From assembly GCA_022605955.1 (NCBI GenBank), contig JAKCOZ010000020.1:2717001-2781000 (forward strand): a stretch of 64,000 nucleotides of DNA, in the 5' to 3' direction. The translations under genes were made by a program, and so were the position numbers. The notes under the pieces are model-generated. The model made no database searches. It was given only the letters and a program-made list of their open reading frames with translations, and had not been told where the DNA came from. Each line of letters begins with the position of its first letter. The first letter of the stretch is position 1. Shown here piece after piece: positions 13,481 to 28,100 of this stretch. This DNA is from Rallus limicola. Taxonomy: Eukaryota; Chordata; Aves; Gruiformes; Rallidae.

Positions 13481-15197
13481 AATATATAAGAAACTGGCTA
13501 CAATGAGGAATAAACCCTCTCTGATCTTCAGCAGCTCTACTTCAAAGCACTCTCTAATCTATGAGAAATGAACTGGCTGTACGTCAATACTGCATTTCTT
13601 AAGTTAAACTGTGTGTGACAGCTTATATGTGACTCAGATCCTGTAGCAGTGAGGATATTGATTTAATGACATTGATAACAGAAAGCTTAATATACAAGTA
13701 GGCTTTTACACTAAAAGATTAAGTCACTTGAGTGTTTATAAAAGCCTGTGAAAGGACAGTTTATGCAGCTTTCAGTAGTGTGAAGAGGGAAAGTACCAGC
13801 ACATTGAGCAATCCAGGATCTGTGCTTCCATTCTCCCTAATCTAGGTTCCTTAAACAGTCCTTCTGCATGGAGAGGGGTATGTGCAGCTTCTTCAGAAAC
13901 AAATTACCTTAACAGAAGAAAGAAGCCTCTTGCCACTGAGACACAGTGCTAACTCTGTATCTGTCTAATGGAGCAGGTATCTTGAAGAAGGACCATCTCT
14001 GTTTCCATCACAGCTGTTGAGCATCCCTTACACTAACCACTGACTCTCAGTAAATTAGTAATTACAAGCAAATCACAGAAACTCATTGGATGGGGTGAGA
14101 GCATACAGAGGGTGTGCATGGATGATGTGTGATGGGGATACAGTACTTACCCGGCTGGGAACTAAGAACAAGGCTGTGGTTAGTGGGTGAAGAGGTCAAA
14201 AAAGGAGGTAATGGGCTGAAAGGGCTGCTGGAAACCTTGGGGAAAAGCTAGCTGCAGGAAATGTCAGGAACACAACTGCAGAAGAAAACCAGTCAGCCAG
14301 CTGCTAGGAAAGCTTGCCAAGGAAGGGAAGACAAGCAGAGGGTGGGGTGAATTTTCATGTTACTCCTCTGAAATTAAAAAGCAAATATTTAGCTGTATAG
14401 CAGTGGCCACCAAGAGAGAAGGGAATCCACCTTCTAATTGAATACATCTTTTTTTTTCTCCAGTGTGAAGGACAAATGGATTATTACAAAAGTAGCAAGA
14501 AAAGAAACTAAGACAAGAAAGCCTCTTGTTAGTATGCTTTTGCCTTTCATGCAGTTCACAGCCCCACAGAAATATCCTTACAGGTGTATGAATCAAAAGA
14601 AATTTTTATTCTGGTTTATGGGTTAAGTTAGAGACTAAAATGATGCTTCTAATATAAGGATTTCCTGTCCACACAGTGCCCATCCTGTCAGTGTGACTAT
14701 TCTAGACCACAAGGTTTACTGGCTTTACTTTCCACCTTATACAATCTACTTCTAATTACCTAGAAAATTAAAACTTTAAGGTGTATTCATCTGTTCAGCT
14801 CTCTGGAAAAAGACAGACAGGCAGAAAGAAAGAATAAATGATCATCTATTTCTACAGTGGCTATATCTTCTGTTCTCTTCCAAGCTCTGAGAAAACTGCA
14901 TTGCAACAGACCTTGGGCTTAGATCACCCAACTATTTTCATTTAGAGTCTGTTTGACTGATTCACCCTAAGCTGTAACTAGCATATGTAGTGAAAGAAAA
15001 TGTTACAAGCAGTACAAAAATGACTTTAACTTATGAATAGGGAATTACAGTGTGTTATTCATAAAATCCAGGCCATTGTTGTCAACAGAGCAATGCCAAC
15101 ACACACTTCCTGAAGCAATGAGCAAAACACTGTAGGCTCCCAGGGTCAAGATGAAAGCTCACTGAATACATTTCTCAATGGTCCAATCATACAGTTT

Positions 15198-15209
15198 AAA
15201 AAAAAAAAA
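15198..15209. repeat. Poly-A run (12 A)
   Basis: A twelve-base A homopolymer with no recognisable element on either side. Confidence 0.9.
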
Positions 15210-15324
15210 TCAAATCCCATAACATAAAAAAGGGTGGAAGACTGTGACTGACAATAGTATAAAGGAAAAAAAAATCACAGTGAGATATCAGAGACTATAT
15301 AGGTATCTGAAATTAAAAAAGGTT

Positions 15325-15346
15325 GCCATATGTAATTACATATGGC
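15325..15346. repeat. Perfect 22-bp palindrome with TAATTA core
   Basis: Positions 15325-15346 read the same on both strands. The arms each hold CATATG (an E-box form) and the centre is TAATTA, a homeodomain core. A factor-binding role is an inference. It lies in the giant intron about 4.6 kb upstream of exon C in gene sense. Confidence 0.85.
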
Positions 15347-18300
15347 TTGGTTTTGGTGCTTCCTTTGCCTGAGGTTAAAAATAGTCGATGCATCAATTTC
15401 CTGTAAAAATACTGTTAATCTAATGCTACACCAATAGCCTTCCCCAGTTCTCAAGAGTTCTCCACTTAACAGCTGTTGTATTGGGCAAGCAGTGTGAGAA
15501 CAAGAAAGAAAGAAAAAAAACCACACAAAAACATTTTAAAAAAAGGCAAAAACCCATGAGCAACAGACTGAAAAAAATCTTGGCTGCTCTACTAGATAGC
15601 ATTTTTATAAAGAGAGGAAAAAGGACAAGGGAATGGATGAGGAAGCTGTTTGGGTTTCTTTTTTTAATTATTGTGCATAGCAAAAAGAATTATTACTTCT
15701 GAAAGTCATCAGCATCACAAGAAATTGCTGTTTTCTTAGACTAACTAGTCCACATCATTTGAAATAAAAATGCCATACTTTTAACAGGATGCTATCTCTT
15801 TCATGGCACTGAACAAGGGGCTTCATCCAACAGCTGTGATGACAACATCTGACCACTTGCAGACCTCAGTGTGGGCTGTCAGGAACTGTGCATCCATAAA
15901 ACAATTGGGTATGATCTGAGAAATTAAAACTATGACTTGGTGCTCATCTTTCCTCAGCTCGTCTCTTTGGTCCTCCTCAAGTTACCTGTTTATAGCACAA
16001 GTAGGCTTCATAGCATCTAGAAGGGCTGGGGCAGTGATTGCTGAATGTAGTCTAGGTACAATGACATGACTACGTTGGAAGAGTAATAGCTCCCTTTCTG
16101 GTTTTGGGTGCTAAACAGCATAATTTTTTTAGGTTTTTTCCAAACTACCAAAGGAAAGCTGCAATTTTGGCAATGGAAACTTGAGTGAAACCACTGAGTT
16201 AAAATTATAATCTCCCTAAACACACATGCACAGCTCCCAGAAATCTTTTCTTTATTTTTAAAAGCTAAAATATTCCCACCTCAACATAGATGTTACATTC
16301 CCCTAGTAAATCCAGCACAGCACCAATGGGCCAGAGCTGAGGCCTGTACTCAGGAACCTCTGTGCGCGAAGCTGAGGCCAGGCCTAAACCACCACGCTTG
16401 CTCAACCTCACTAAGACTCTATGTATTCTCTATAGACTATGCTCTCACACACTCCTTGTTTTAAAAGATTGTAAAAGTGTATCGATATATTTCTCCCCTT
16501 TTTCTTTCTCTTTGGCCTGGGTGCATATGGGCATGATGAATGCTTTGTATGTATTTGCTAACACAGGGCAGTGACAAGCACTTGGATGCCAAATTCTTTC
16601 AGCTTGGAAGCCAAAACTGTTCAAGATGTAAGTACTGCAGTATAAAACCATGCCAAACTCCCATTGACTGCAATCTGGATTAATAATACTCACAATATTG
16701 TTGTAAATCATGGTAATAAGTGGAAAGCACAGAAAGGTTGAAAAATAGCCCCAGAAAGAAGGAGGTTGATTTTTTGTTAGAGATGCATGGAGCTGGTTTC
16801 AATGGAAGGCATGCACAAATAGAAACTGCAGGATAAGGACCTCTGAAATTCAATTTGGGCAGCAACCAAGTTACAACAGTAAATATTTGATGTTTAAAAA
16901 TTTTAAATGCCAGTCAGTGAGAAATGGGGCTGAGCGTGGCAGGGTTCCCTAATGTGAGCATCAATAAACACAGGATTGAACCGATGATCCGTATGGAAAA
17001 CTGCCTTAATGCTTAAGTGAAAAATTATTTCTCATGTCCCTTAAAGCACAGTTCTGTTCCAAAGTATGGGCAAAGTGAAAATAATAATATTCTTTCTCTG
17101 GAAATAGTCTCATTTAAGTAATTAGCAATATAGCAGTCAGATGCTTTTGATATTCCCTTACAGTTAACAGTTATATCCATATGTAAGTAAAAAAATAAAT
17201 ATATATGCATATAAAGATATAGACAGCCCTCTAAACCCCCACAAAATTTAGACATCTAAGGATGGGACTAAGGAGCACACAGTGAAGTCAGTGATACAGA
17301 AATACTTGGCATGTATCTGACTCTGTTTTAGCAAGTCAGTTCAAATGAGAGAGCAAGAGAAAGCCAGTTTCTTTCCTGCATGTAATTGATAGGATTGTTT
17401 ACGCAGAGCCAGGGTCATCAAACTTGGTGGGACACTCCACATTGCCTCCAAATGACTCAGGGCATAACCTCCAACTAGATATTACCTCTCCAAAATTAAT
17501 GATCGCAGTCTGGCTCCAAAGAGATCTAATTTAAATCAGGTAATTTAAAATGCAAGTTATTTCACTCAAGGTGCCCGTCTTGAAGCAGTTACTCATTGCT
17601 TAAAAGACCTTATTTTGTTTTAATGTAATGCAAAGCCCAGCAGAGCAGCTTTTCTGCTTTTGCCATCTCCCTTCTCATCTGGCACATGGTCAGAACTACC
17701 ACAACTTCCCACCAGACACCAGAAATCCAACTTGATTGTCAGGGCTCAGGCAGAGTCTGTCAGACTGGCAAATAAAAGGAAATCTATCATTGGTAGTGGA
17801 CATTGCTGAGAGACTAACCACCAAATCCCAGGGGGATGTTCTCCCTTAATCAATGTCCTGTTTGTCTTTTATGTTCTGATCTGTTTTAAGGCATCTGAGT
17901 TTGATGGACCAGACTGACAGTGATCTTTGAGCACAAATGAAGCAAAGATGAAAATACGAAACTTCCCTAAACCTGGTCGTTTGGTCTTGGTTCTTCCAAG
18001 AAGTCATTTTGTGAGATACTACTTGCCAAGGCTGGCTATTAATGCAACTGGCTGTTGCATTCCTCTGGTCAAAAATTGTGCTGTTTTATGCTGCTTCTGC
18101 ACTCTTAGGTTCCTTGAAAACACTATTTTTAATGCAAATTAAGTGAAATACTTACAAAGTTCTCTGTGCAAGCCATCCACCAGCTTTGCAAAATTCTAGT
18201 TGAATATGCTTTTGGATAGATGAATGAAATATTGCTTCAGCTTTTCACCACCCTCCCTAAAATCAGCATATTAAAGTAGATTTTGTGATCACGCTGATAC

Positions 18301-18629
18301 AAGTTCATGGTAACTTTCCAAAACTGCTTAGTGAAATAGATTATGGTGTCTGTTGTTAGGGTTTTTTGTTTCCTTTTTGCTGTGCCTTTTTCTGCTACTC
18401 TGCATTATGATATTAAAAATGTATTGCTTTCCTAAAATGAGAAGCAGATGTTCCTTCCATACACCCTTTCTTAATCTCTTCTATTTTTCTTAACTCATGT
18501 GAAAGTACAACAGGAAAAACAACTGGTCTGATTGATATTGGAAAGACTATTTAAAAATGGACATGATTTTAAATCCAACACAACCACACTGAAAGAGGTA
18601 AACAAATAATAATTCTTTTCCCCATTCAC

Positions 18630-18687
18630 CTGCAGTATTTTGACATAGGCAGAACTATTTCCCTTTGCTGTACAACTATCCAGGGCT
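18630..18687 (-). other. Possible cryptic exon (unconfirmed)
   Basis: On the minus strand a good acceptor (TTGTTTTCTGCACAG) and a donor (CTGCAG/GTGAAT) bracket 58 bp inside the giant intron. The segment is not a multiple of three. Entered in the phase of exon B (0), its fourth codon is TAG, so inclusion would stop translation. Two other frames are open, but neither clearly matches ADGRD1. It may be a chance pair of splice-like sites. Confidence 0.2.
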
Positions 18688-19094
18688 CTGTGCAGAAAAC
18701 AACATCTAGGTAATGACAAGAGCTGTGACAGGGACCAGAAGACAGGCATAAAGCATAATCCCTTAAAGGGATGCACAGAATCAGTTTTAAGAATACTTTT
18801 CCTATTAGGTAATATTTCCACAATTATTAGTTTCCAAAACAGTGCTTGGGCTTTTTCTCCTGATGGTTTGGTTTAGTTTGTTTGTTTGCTTTAGAAGACA
18901 ACCATTTGCATCAGACCAGAACCATTCGAGATGCTCAGATTTAACATTTAAGCCGCAGTTGTGATTCACAACCCCCATGTTACTGGGCCAGAGAGAATTT
19001 AAACCAGAAACAAGAAACTGGGACAGCTTGGCACTAGCTGAGCAGGAATTAGACACTTTGCCCGCTACGCTGCACTGCCCATGGAGGGCAGCGG

Positions 19095-19118
19095 GACAGA
19101 CAGACAGACAGACAGACA
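19095..19118. repeat. (GACA)6 microsatellite
   Basis: Six perfect GACA units lie in the intron. Confidence 0.95.
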
Positions 19119-22100
19119 AGGATTTGCTCTGATTCCCACCATACAGTCACTGGTATCCCAAATGAGACAAGCCTAGTTTTTGATAACCAGATTTTACAAA
19201 GCTCAGCTGAAACTGAAAACCCTTAAAGCAGAGATTCGGTCCTAACAATTTAGAAGCACCATCAACTGTAAGAAGTCACCCTGAATGCAGAGACAACAGG
19301 AAGCTACAAAGCCCCAGGGCAATGCCAAGGCTCACTGGCACTTTCTGTTTCACACACTTCTTTACCAATACACAAACCATGTCTGAATTAGCAAACATCT
19401 GCTTCCTACAAGACTGGAAGTCATAAGAACCAATTATGGAAGAGACTTTAGATTTCCACATCAGGGCAGGAGTGCTTAGTAGCTAGCCCAAGCTAGATTT
19501 CCAGTATGTATTGCCTCTTCTAACTGGACAAAAAGAAAAAGCACAAACATTTTACCTCACAAAGACCAAAATCTGCATCCTTATTTTTGAAGGGCACAAG
19601 GACTTTGACAGCCTGGAGCAGTGAAACATTAACATTTCGTGTAGTCTGCATGATAATAACAGGAATAATGTGCCGTTTATGGAATAATTGGGAATAATGC
19701 ATTTATCTTCATTATAAAGACTTCAGTGCCCTGCACTTCACCTCCAAGGAGAAAATTAGCTTCTAGAAATGGATAACTTTGGGAATGAAAGAGGTCTGCT
19801 ATAGCTTAAAAACTGCCCACGAAGCAGGATAAAGACAGATGACACCAGGGGAATAGGAATATGGCAAGTCAGCCAGGACTGCCGGTCCTGCAGAAGGTTC
19901 CTTGAGCTCTTTTTGGAGCCAAGTTAAGGCACTGAGGCTTCACTCAGGGCTCCAACTGAAGCAGAACGCCGTCTCTCATGTACACACACATAAGCATAAG
20001 CAAGGGCTTAGGAACCCCTGGTGGGGAGGAATACAGGTGAGAGCAAAGCAGAAAGAGCTAACTGCGCACTCAAGAGCAAGGTCTTCAAGGCACAGGCACA
20101 AGAATCCTGTTGTTTTGTGTGTGCACAGCACGTAACTTCACAGAATTCTGATTTATGATCTAGATATATCGTAGATAAAATCACATTCCTGAAGGAAAAC
20201 ACCAGCTTCTTCAGAAGCATCAGCGCCAGTGGAGGTTGATCGGGTCTGCACTGTGCACTGCGAACGAGCCAGGATTTTTCAAGAGGTTCAGTTGGTTCAT
20301 CATCATACATTTGTGGAGTCATATTTGCTAACATTTCTTTCCAAACAAAGCTCTGTGTTTTAAAGGCTGTTTTGAAGATGTGATTTAACGAAAGCTTTAG
20401 GAGGTGTTTTAATAGTTCACGTCAGACACAGAATACCAGGCTTAATGGGGAAAATATTTACCACTCAGTACGTTTGTTGCTAATATTTTTTGCTAGGACT
20501 GGATTTATACGTTAGCATTTTCCATTCTCATTAAAATCCTGGCTATGTGAATGTTGCCTCTGAAAAGCAATGCCTCACATTCTTTGTGAATTATATGTGG
20601 CAGCCTTTGTTTTATATTGACCCTTTCAGCTCTTACATCCCTTGACTAGCCGCTAATCATCATTTATCCTTTCCCTGACTCTGCTAATCTCCAGAGAGGG
20701 GGTGGGACATGCAGTCAATGGAAGCAATGGAATATAAATAATGACACAGTACAATAAACATTCCAGTTGCAATGCCACATCTCATGACAAAGACTTTCAG
20801 AAAGATACAGCACACAGTCCTTCTGTGATAAGACTGTGGTAACCAGACTGGAAAATATTACAAGAAACTTAGGCTTGTTTCAGGCCAAGATAGTCAGCCC
20901 CACTTAGGTGAGATAAGGGAATGTTTATTCTGTGTAATCAGAAAATCACTTGGATTCAGGACACTTGTTTTTCTTCCCAAATTCACTTTCCCCATCTGAC
21001 TTTTCACAGGTTCTTTCCTGGCTCTTTGTGTTTCATTTCACGTTCATTATAGTACCTATTTAGTCTGCCATATCTCAGTCTAAAATATGACCCCTGTATC
21101 TTGTTATACTTTGCACGGTGGGAATCTGGCTGAAGTCAGCAGAGACCAGGGAGGAAGCCTGTGTCCATGCACAGCCTAATGCTGTGGCTTTTTCTGATAA
21201 CAGCCTTGGATCATCTGAATACCTCCCAAGTACCCAGTGACCCTGGGGACTTTTTTCTCCTGACTTCTCTCTCCCCAAACCCCAGGTGGGGGGGATACCA
21301 GCTTACTGCTTTCCTTGCTCTGGTTCTAGCAAAACATACAGCCAGAGGGCAAATAAGCTGAGAAAAGGAAAATTAACCACTCCCCACCCCCAAAAAAAGC
21401 AAGTTTTCCATGATATTAATCAGCTACAACTGCTGTCTTAAGCAGTAAATGAGACAGTACGGCCAGTGAATGAGACAAAGGCAAGGGAGGCAAGGACAGG
21501 AGCAGGACTGCTCGGTTCAGATACAACCCAGATCTGCACCCCATCAGGTCTAAAGTTAATCCTCATCCTGAGACAAAAATACTCTTCTGTAATGCTTCTT
21601 GAGCAGCAGAGAGATGTAACACCCCCTTTTACAAGACTATCTATTCCTTGGACTTTACCGTGCCATTAAGATATCACAGTCTCCTGATGATCTTTCTAGG
21701 ATTAAGCTCATGCATTTCTACTGTGGTTTTGGGATTTTTTTTTTCCTTCTCTTTTCACTGTGGAAAAAAAGGTCTCCAAAGAACATTTACATTTTTCTTC
21801 TTCTGATTCGAATCTTTACTCCCACTCCTGTACATTTGCCAAATATGAGTTGTCTTTCAGTCTGTTGCATGAATGGGGATGAAATTCACACAACTATTTA
21901 GCTTAGAGTCATTTTTCATTCACTGGAAGCATCAGGGTGCCAGAAACTATTTGATTTGTGCATCATCACATCCAACAAATTGGGAACCAGTCTGGAATTA
22001 GGCCTGGTCCATTAACTCCAGCTAGAAAGTTGAGTAATATGAGACTAAGCCATTGAGTTCATTTTTCAGATGAGAAAATGGAAGTTAGCAGAACTTCGTG

Positions 22101-25100
22101 CATGTCTCTAGATGTAACGCAGATAGAGAGATTGTTGCTGACACAGCAACTACAGGGAAACTATTCAAGCCAGGGTCCCTGGCTCTGCTATGACTCTGGT
22201 GCTGCCCAAGGACAGAGTAAGGATGCTGCAGTGCCGGCTCAGACAGCCACCCTGCTCCAGCAATTCATGGGGAAGACTGGGCTAGCAGAGAGGCTGGAGA
22301 GCTCTGGGCACCTGGCTCTGCCAGCCAGGGAGTCCTTGGCACCACAGGAACAACACAGAGGCAACTTCAAGGCATGAGAAGTGTCTGGGGCTCTGAATTC
22401 TCACTGCATGTTTAATTCTCGGGATAACCAGGATGACAGTTTTAAAGAAAGGCTCTGTTCCACCTTTCACTTCCTCACCACTTTGCAGACAACCCCAGCG
22501 TTTCTTCTTTTCCCTCAACCAAAAGTTTACACCACCATTCCACCAAAGTAGTTGTGCTGTACAACAGAGAGGGCAAAGCAAACCCAAAGCACACTGCAGA
22601 AAGCTCAGGAGGAGGAGTAAGCAGCCAGACAAGGTATTACTGCCTGCTGGCTGATTCATTTGGGCATACCATAAAGTGCCACACAAGGCATCTTCTGCCA
22701 TAAATATGAATACCTCCATAATTACTCAGCTCCCAGTTTGCAATGTTTGTCTGGAGCTCAGTTTTTCCATGTGATTCCTGAAATCAGCAATGGGTCCCTC
22801 TGGAAACTGATCTAATGGTTTGAGGAATGCAGCTACGGCCATTAGAGTTTTGCGAAATCTCCAAACTCGCTTGTCAATTACTTAGCACAGCAATAAAATG
22901 GGCAAAGAATGAGAAATCTTACGTCCTCCCTTTAATGGAAATGCTGCTACACCCCTGTCCTCTCTCTTTCTTGCACTTAGTGAAATGTCACTGTGTGGTA
23001 ACATGGACTTTAAAGCATCTTGACAAGAAGCAGTGGCCAGGAGTTAAGCTACATGTCAGAGCGTTGCATTCCAGTAAGCTCCTGTGACACAGGCACCCTG
23101 CAAATCAACTGGGATCTTCTCTTGTTTTGTAAGTAAAATATACTGCCTAAATAGGGGAAATGCTTTTCTATCTAATAAAATTCTAACAGTACACAAACAG
23201 AAATGGTTGACTGCACAATTTAATTTACCAGCATAATTCTACAGGACCTCAGAAAAGCTACAAGTGAAAAGGCAAAAGCCTTCAGCAAGCTGCTGCGTGA
23301 CAGGAGCATCGCAGGGCTGGAGGCACCTGTTCCTTTCCACTGAACCTCGTGTGCTTTCAGCAGGTACACGGTGCAGTATTCCCGTTCCACTGTGATTAAG
23401 AGTTATTAAAGACGGTCCAGTTTTGGGAACACAGTGTCTCAGAACAGTACAGCAGCTATTTCAGTGTCATTTGAGTGCTAGCTTGGGATGCCTCATGTCA
23501 GGGAGCATGGAGATTTCTTTCTTTTGAGAAAGCCATTATTTTTGGAAACATTCTTGCTAATGTTCATGGGAATATTTCCAATAGGGCAACACTTCCAATT
23601 AAGACCTCCTTTTCATAGTCTAAAAATACTTTAATAAGTGGTTGACAGTCTTAAAAATAAATTTATTTTTTAACAAACATATGATGGTTAACCTATCACA
23701 GAGTGATGCACGGTCCAAATAAGTCAAAAGATTTCTTCCAACCATTACTTACAACTTAAGAACTTTCAGTATCCTACTGAAATGCATGCTATACATATCT
23801 ATCCCATGTCTGTATCATCTACTGCTTATTTAGGAATACTAAACAGTGTTTCATTAAAGAAAAATACGAAGTCATTTCTTAGCTAGATGAGGGTCTTCCA
23901 CAAACTCTTGTGGAAGTAATTCAAAATCAAGTACCTCTAAAAACGGAGAAGAGGAGAAAGAGGAAAAACAAGCTTCTCTGGAGAAGTATTTAGATCCTCT
24001 TCAGCACAGTAAGTTATCAGGGGCATCAATGCTATCACTGTAACTCTGCCCTGCACACAAAAGGCTTTGCTGGAGTTAATGGGAACATCACACAAGCACT
24101 CTCATAAAACCATCCAGTAAGGCTGTAATTTACCTAGTGGGGCCCACGACCACTGTAGGGGATAGCCCAGGCTGTGCCCAGTAATAAATCAGAAGTTTAA
24201 AGCACTGGAATGAAACAGCCTTGAGCCTCAACACAAAGAAAAGGAAGATAATTTAAACACAATCTTCTAGTTTATGGCCAGCCTTTTGTTATGGTCTCCT
24301 TGTGCTACACAGAATCAAAAAGCAGAAGGGCCCAGGGAAGGGGACAGAAAGGTGGGAAGAGGGAAGGGAAAATACATCTCTTCCTCTTGGACTCAGCCAT
24401 ATGCACAAGGAACCTGCAGTCTGTCCAAGATAGCTTCACTTAAAGGAATGAAAGAAAACACGACTTTTAGAAGCAGCAAAACCCCATCTGAAACATTATT
24501 TACTGACAGAATTACCACTAACGCCTCTTTAAACTGTGTTACACAACAGTCAGCTGCCACTGGCACTACCCACTACGTTAGGGACATTTTAAGTAAGATG
24601 CAGCCAGTGCACACAGTGGATGGCAAAGACCAGCTTGGGAATCTTCTAAGCACTTGCAGCAGGACTTCAATAACATAGCCAGGCCTCTTATTTATTTTCT
24701 ACAGAGTAGTGATTCATTTCTGCCCATTTCCCATCAGCAAGCTATTGATCCAACCAGACCGTTTTGAGTTTTGTTCCTACTTTTCTTCTCATTGTTTACC
24801 TTGGCAAACTCTCCTACTTCTTTCCACCTCACAAGAGCAGGAAGAGCAACAAAATCAAAATGCCACATCCAATGTCTCAGGTGAGTCAGTATGTTTCAGG
24901 AATATCTATCTTACCTTTAATGTCTGCTACCTGTAAGGCAACTTTTAATAATCCGGTCATTAAGCATGTTCAGCATGACATTAATTAAAGCAGTTTTATA
25001 AACAAGCCTGTCATTGTCATGCTTAGTCTCTTTATCTTGTACTGGACCTGTAAGTGCATCAGGGTGAATGAAGCTGAAACTGAGACTGATAGATCAATAA

Positions 25101-28100
25101 GTGTCTGTATGTCCACCCCAATCTGCCTAGGAAGTGAGCATGCGTGACTTGATCCCAAACCCATTTAGGCTAGTTACAGCCTTTCTTGGGATTTAAAGGC
25201 GTTTTGGATCATTGTCTCCATCACAGGGCCAGCAAAATTCTCCATTAACACCCTCAGAGACTTCAGATTTTGCCAGATTTCATTATTTGAAAGTGCTGCC
25301 AGCCGAACAAAAGCTTTAACAGCACCAATGCCCTTTACAGCACAGAAGCGGGGCCCACTGTGAGGGTACATTTTACTGTCTTATTTTGTTTCTTTTCCCA
25401 GGTTGCTCTATTTTCTAGTATTTTGGTTTGAATGATGCAGATACAGTTTGCCCTAAGGCTTAAAAAAGTGAGTTCCTGTATTCAGAGGAGCAATTTGTGT
25501 GGTGGCTGTATGCAATGGCCCTTCCCACTCCTTAATCTCCTCCATAGGCTCCAGCTGTATCCTCCTCCCAAAAGTATAATCTGCTTTTCTGCAAAGAGAA
25601 AATTGCAGTCTTGCTGGAGAACATTCCAACCACCTGCACTGAGCTTAGGCATTGCACATTAGAGAAGAGAAACCCAGGGACTGATCTGGGATCACAGATG
25701 TGAGTATCATTCCCACTTGAGTCTCCCAAAGAAAAGAAAGGCCTACTCGGGCACAGAAACTATGCACGTCCTTTGGTCTGCACCACTGTGAGGATCTTCT
25801 TTGTTTGCTGTTAGTAGGGGATGCAACATAGCATCACAAAGAGTTGCATGTGAAGAGAGAAAGATAAAGTAAATTCCAAGACATCTAAAGGCGAAATGTA
25901 AACATTCAGGTGTACTGGGTAGCTATTTGATGCACTGTTGAGGGTTATTAGCTGTAATCTGTATTGCAGACACATGTTTTAGGCTTGAAGAATCAAGGCT
26001 ATTAAAATACTGTTTCTCCTCTAAATCCACACGCCACTTGTACTGCTTTTAGCTCCTTCTTTCTTCCCTGCCCTCAAGGACTCAAATCATAACAACAATC
26101 ACATTATTTTTTAATTTAATAGAAGAAACAGTGAAACTAATTCCAGCCTTGGGCAGTCCAGACAGCAGTAAACTACTCTCATCCCTGATGTTACCGTATA
26201 TAAATGAGATTGCCACTAGATTGCATCCTTTTATCAACCACACGCTGGAGAACCAGCACATGGGGCTCCACTCTGGTCTCTCAGTAGATGCCTCAGTGGG
26301 AACATGGTAAAATATTGAAAAATCTACAGATAAATTGAACCATACGTAGCAACACAGCCCATGTAACAGCAGTACAGTAGATGGCTATATATGTTGTGCA
26401 AATTGCAGCATGCAGCTATGTGGTCCATGGATATTATAGGTTACAGCACTGGCTACACTTGGATTCGTCAACTTCAGCTGTCAAAAAATGACATCCCAAA
26501 TACCTACTTTCACTTACTTCTTCCTAGTAATTAACACAAGCAGCCTTTAATGTATGTTACACCAGGGGACTGCTCTCCAACCTTTAATAATGCACACGGG
26601 CCAAGCAACATAGCAATCATGAGACTCTGGCATAGCAGTCTCCAGCTTCCCAGCATCAATTACTAACACAGCTCCTCTGACACAAGCTATATAAAGCAGT
26701 TTGCTGGCATGCTGAGGGCTGAGGCAGGGTTTAAAATATCCACAGAAAACTAACGTGTGCAGATTTCCCACAATTAAAAGGAATGGGGCTTTTTTTTCTA
26801 TTCATTTTGATTATAACACAATTTTCTTCCCTATATAAAAAAAAAAGCTTATTTTATCTGGTTGGTTGAAGCTTTTAAACATACTTTTCTTAAAGGGCTG
26901 CTTGATGAAAACAAAAGAAAATTGTCATTTTCCCCCACTCCTTGAGGTCACAGCCATTTCTTTGAGAGAACAATTCCATTTTAGGCTGAAGCAGGGTGGG
27001 TATTATGCAAACAGAACTATTGGCATCTAATTCTAGCATTGTACATCCATATCTGTTTGTGTTTACTCTGTTCTCAAGCTGAAACACATAATGTGTTTGG
27101 GCATACAGCACAGCTGAAAAACTAAAATACATTCTCTGGATGATTCCAGCAGCACTTTGACCGTGGTTGGAAATTATGCACACACGTGGCTGAACACAGG
27201 AGGGAGAAGGTCTCAGATAATACATTCTGTTCACAGAACAAACTCTACGATTAGGTTAAGTTAGACAACATTTTATCTGATGGTAAAGAGAATCCCATCC
27301 AAAAAAAAAGAGCCACAGCTACAAAAGCCGAGTGCACAAACAGCCTAGTCAGAAGCCTAATGAGATATAAAATTACCTGTTGGGGAGATTTGGATAGCTT
27401 TCTCATAGATGTACAGCAAAGAAGAAGAAAATCACATGTATGCCTGTCCAGGAAATTGTTTTGTGGTGTGAAATTATCCATTTCCAAGTTTATCTTGAAA
27501 TTTTATATGACTTAAATATTCCTGTATACATTGTGTTTGGATATGGGGGAGGTTCGTTTTAATTTCATTTGACTTTTGCTTTTTTTTTTTTCTGGTGTAA
27601 CGTGGAACTGGAAATAGAGAAACGTCATGAAATTCTAAAAAATGAAATATTGAAAAGACCTAATTTTCCATACAATTTCCCCCAAGAAATCCTTGAGTGA
27701 TAAAAAAAGTTGTCCCCTAATTTTGAACAAAAATACTATGACATTTCAAAAACATTTTGCTATTTCTCTTCTGGGTCACATTCTCTCCTTTTCCAGCCTA
27801 TACAAAATACAGCAAATTATTAAATTATCAATCATTCTAAATCTTTGCCCAGAACACATACCTTGGTATCTCCAAGATACATACTATCACAGTCCAAAGT
27901 TTGACAGCACAACTACTCCACATGTTTCCCCATGGCATATGTGCAAAAAAGCTGTAGGCATTTTCATCACTTACATTTCTAAGGATGTACACATATTTTT
28001 TTTCTTTATGAACATTTTCACTGTTATCCTACTGCTTTACTCAAGGTGGGTTTTTTTCTTTTCCAGTAAAAGGAGTTTTTTCACTGATTTTGGTGGCAAG

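Noticed and set aside
22282..22719. 145-codon minus-strand open frame
   Set aside because: No domain, poor splice context and no similarity to ADGRD1; its GC-rich composition explains the lack of stops.
25174..25371. 65-codon minus-strand frame with coding-like composition (VKAFVRLAALSNNEIWQNL)
   Set aside because: Looked at as a possible ADGRD1 or retrogene exon, but it matches neither, its upstream pyrimidine tract is weak, and A-D are already consecutive.
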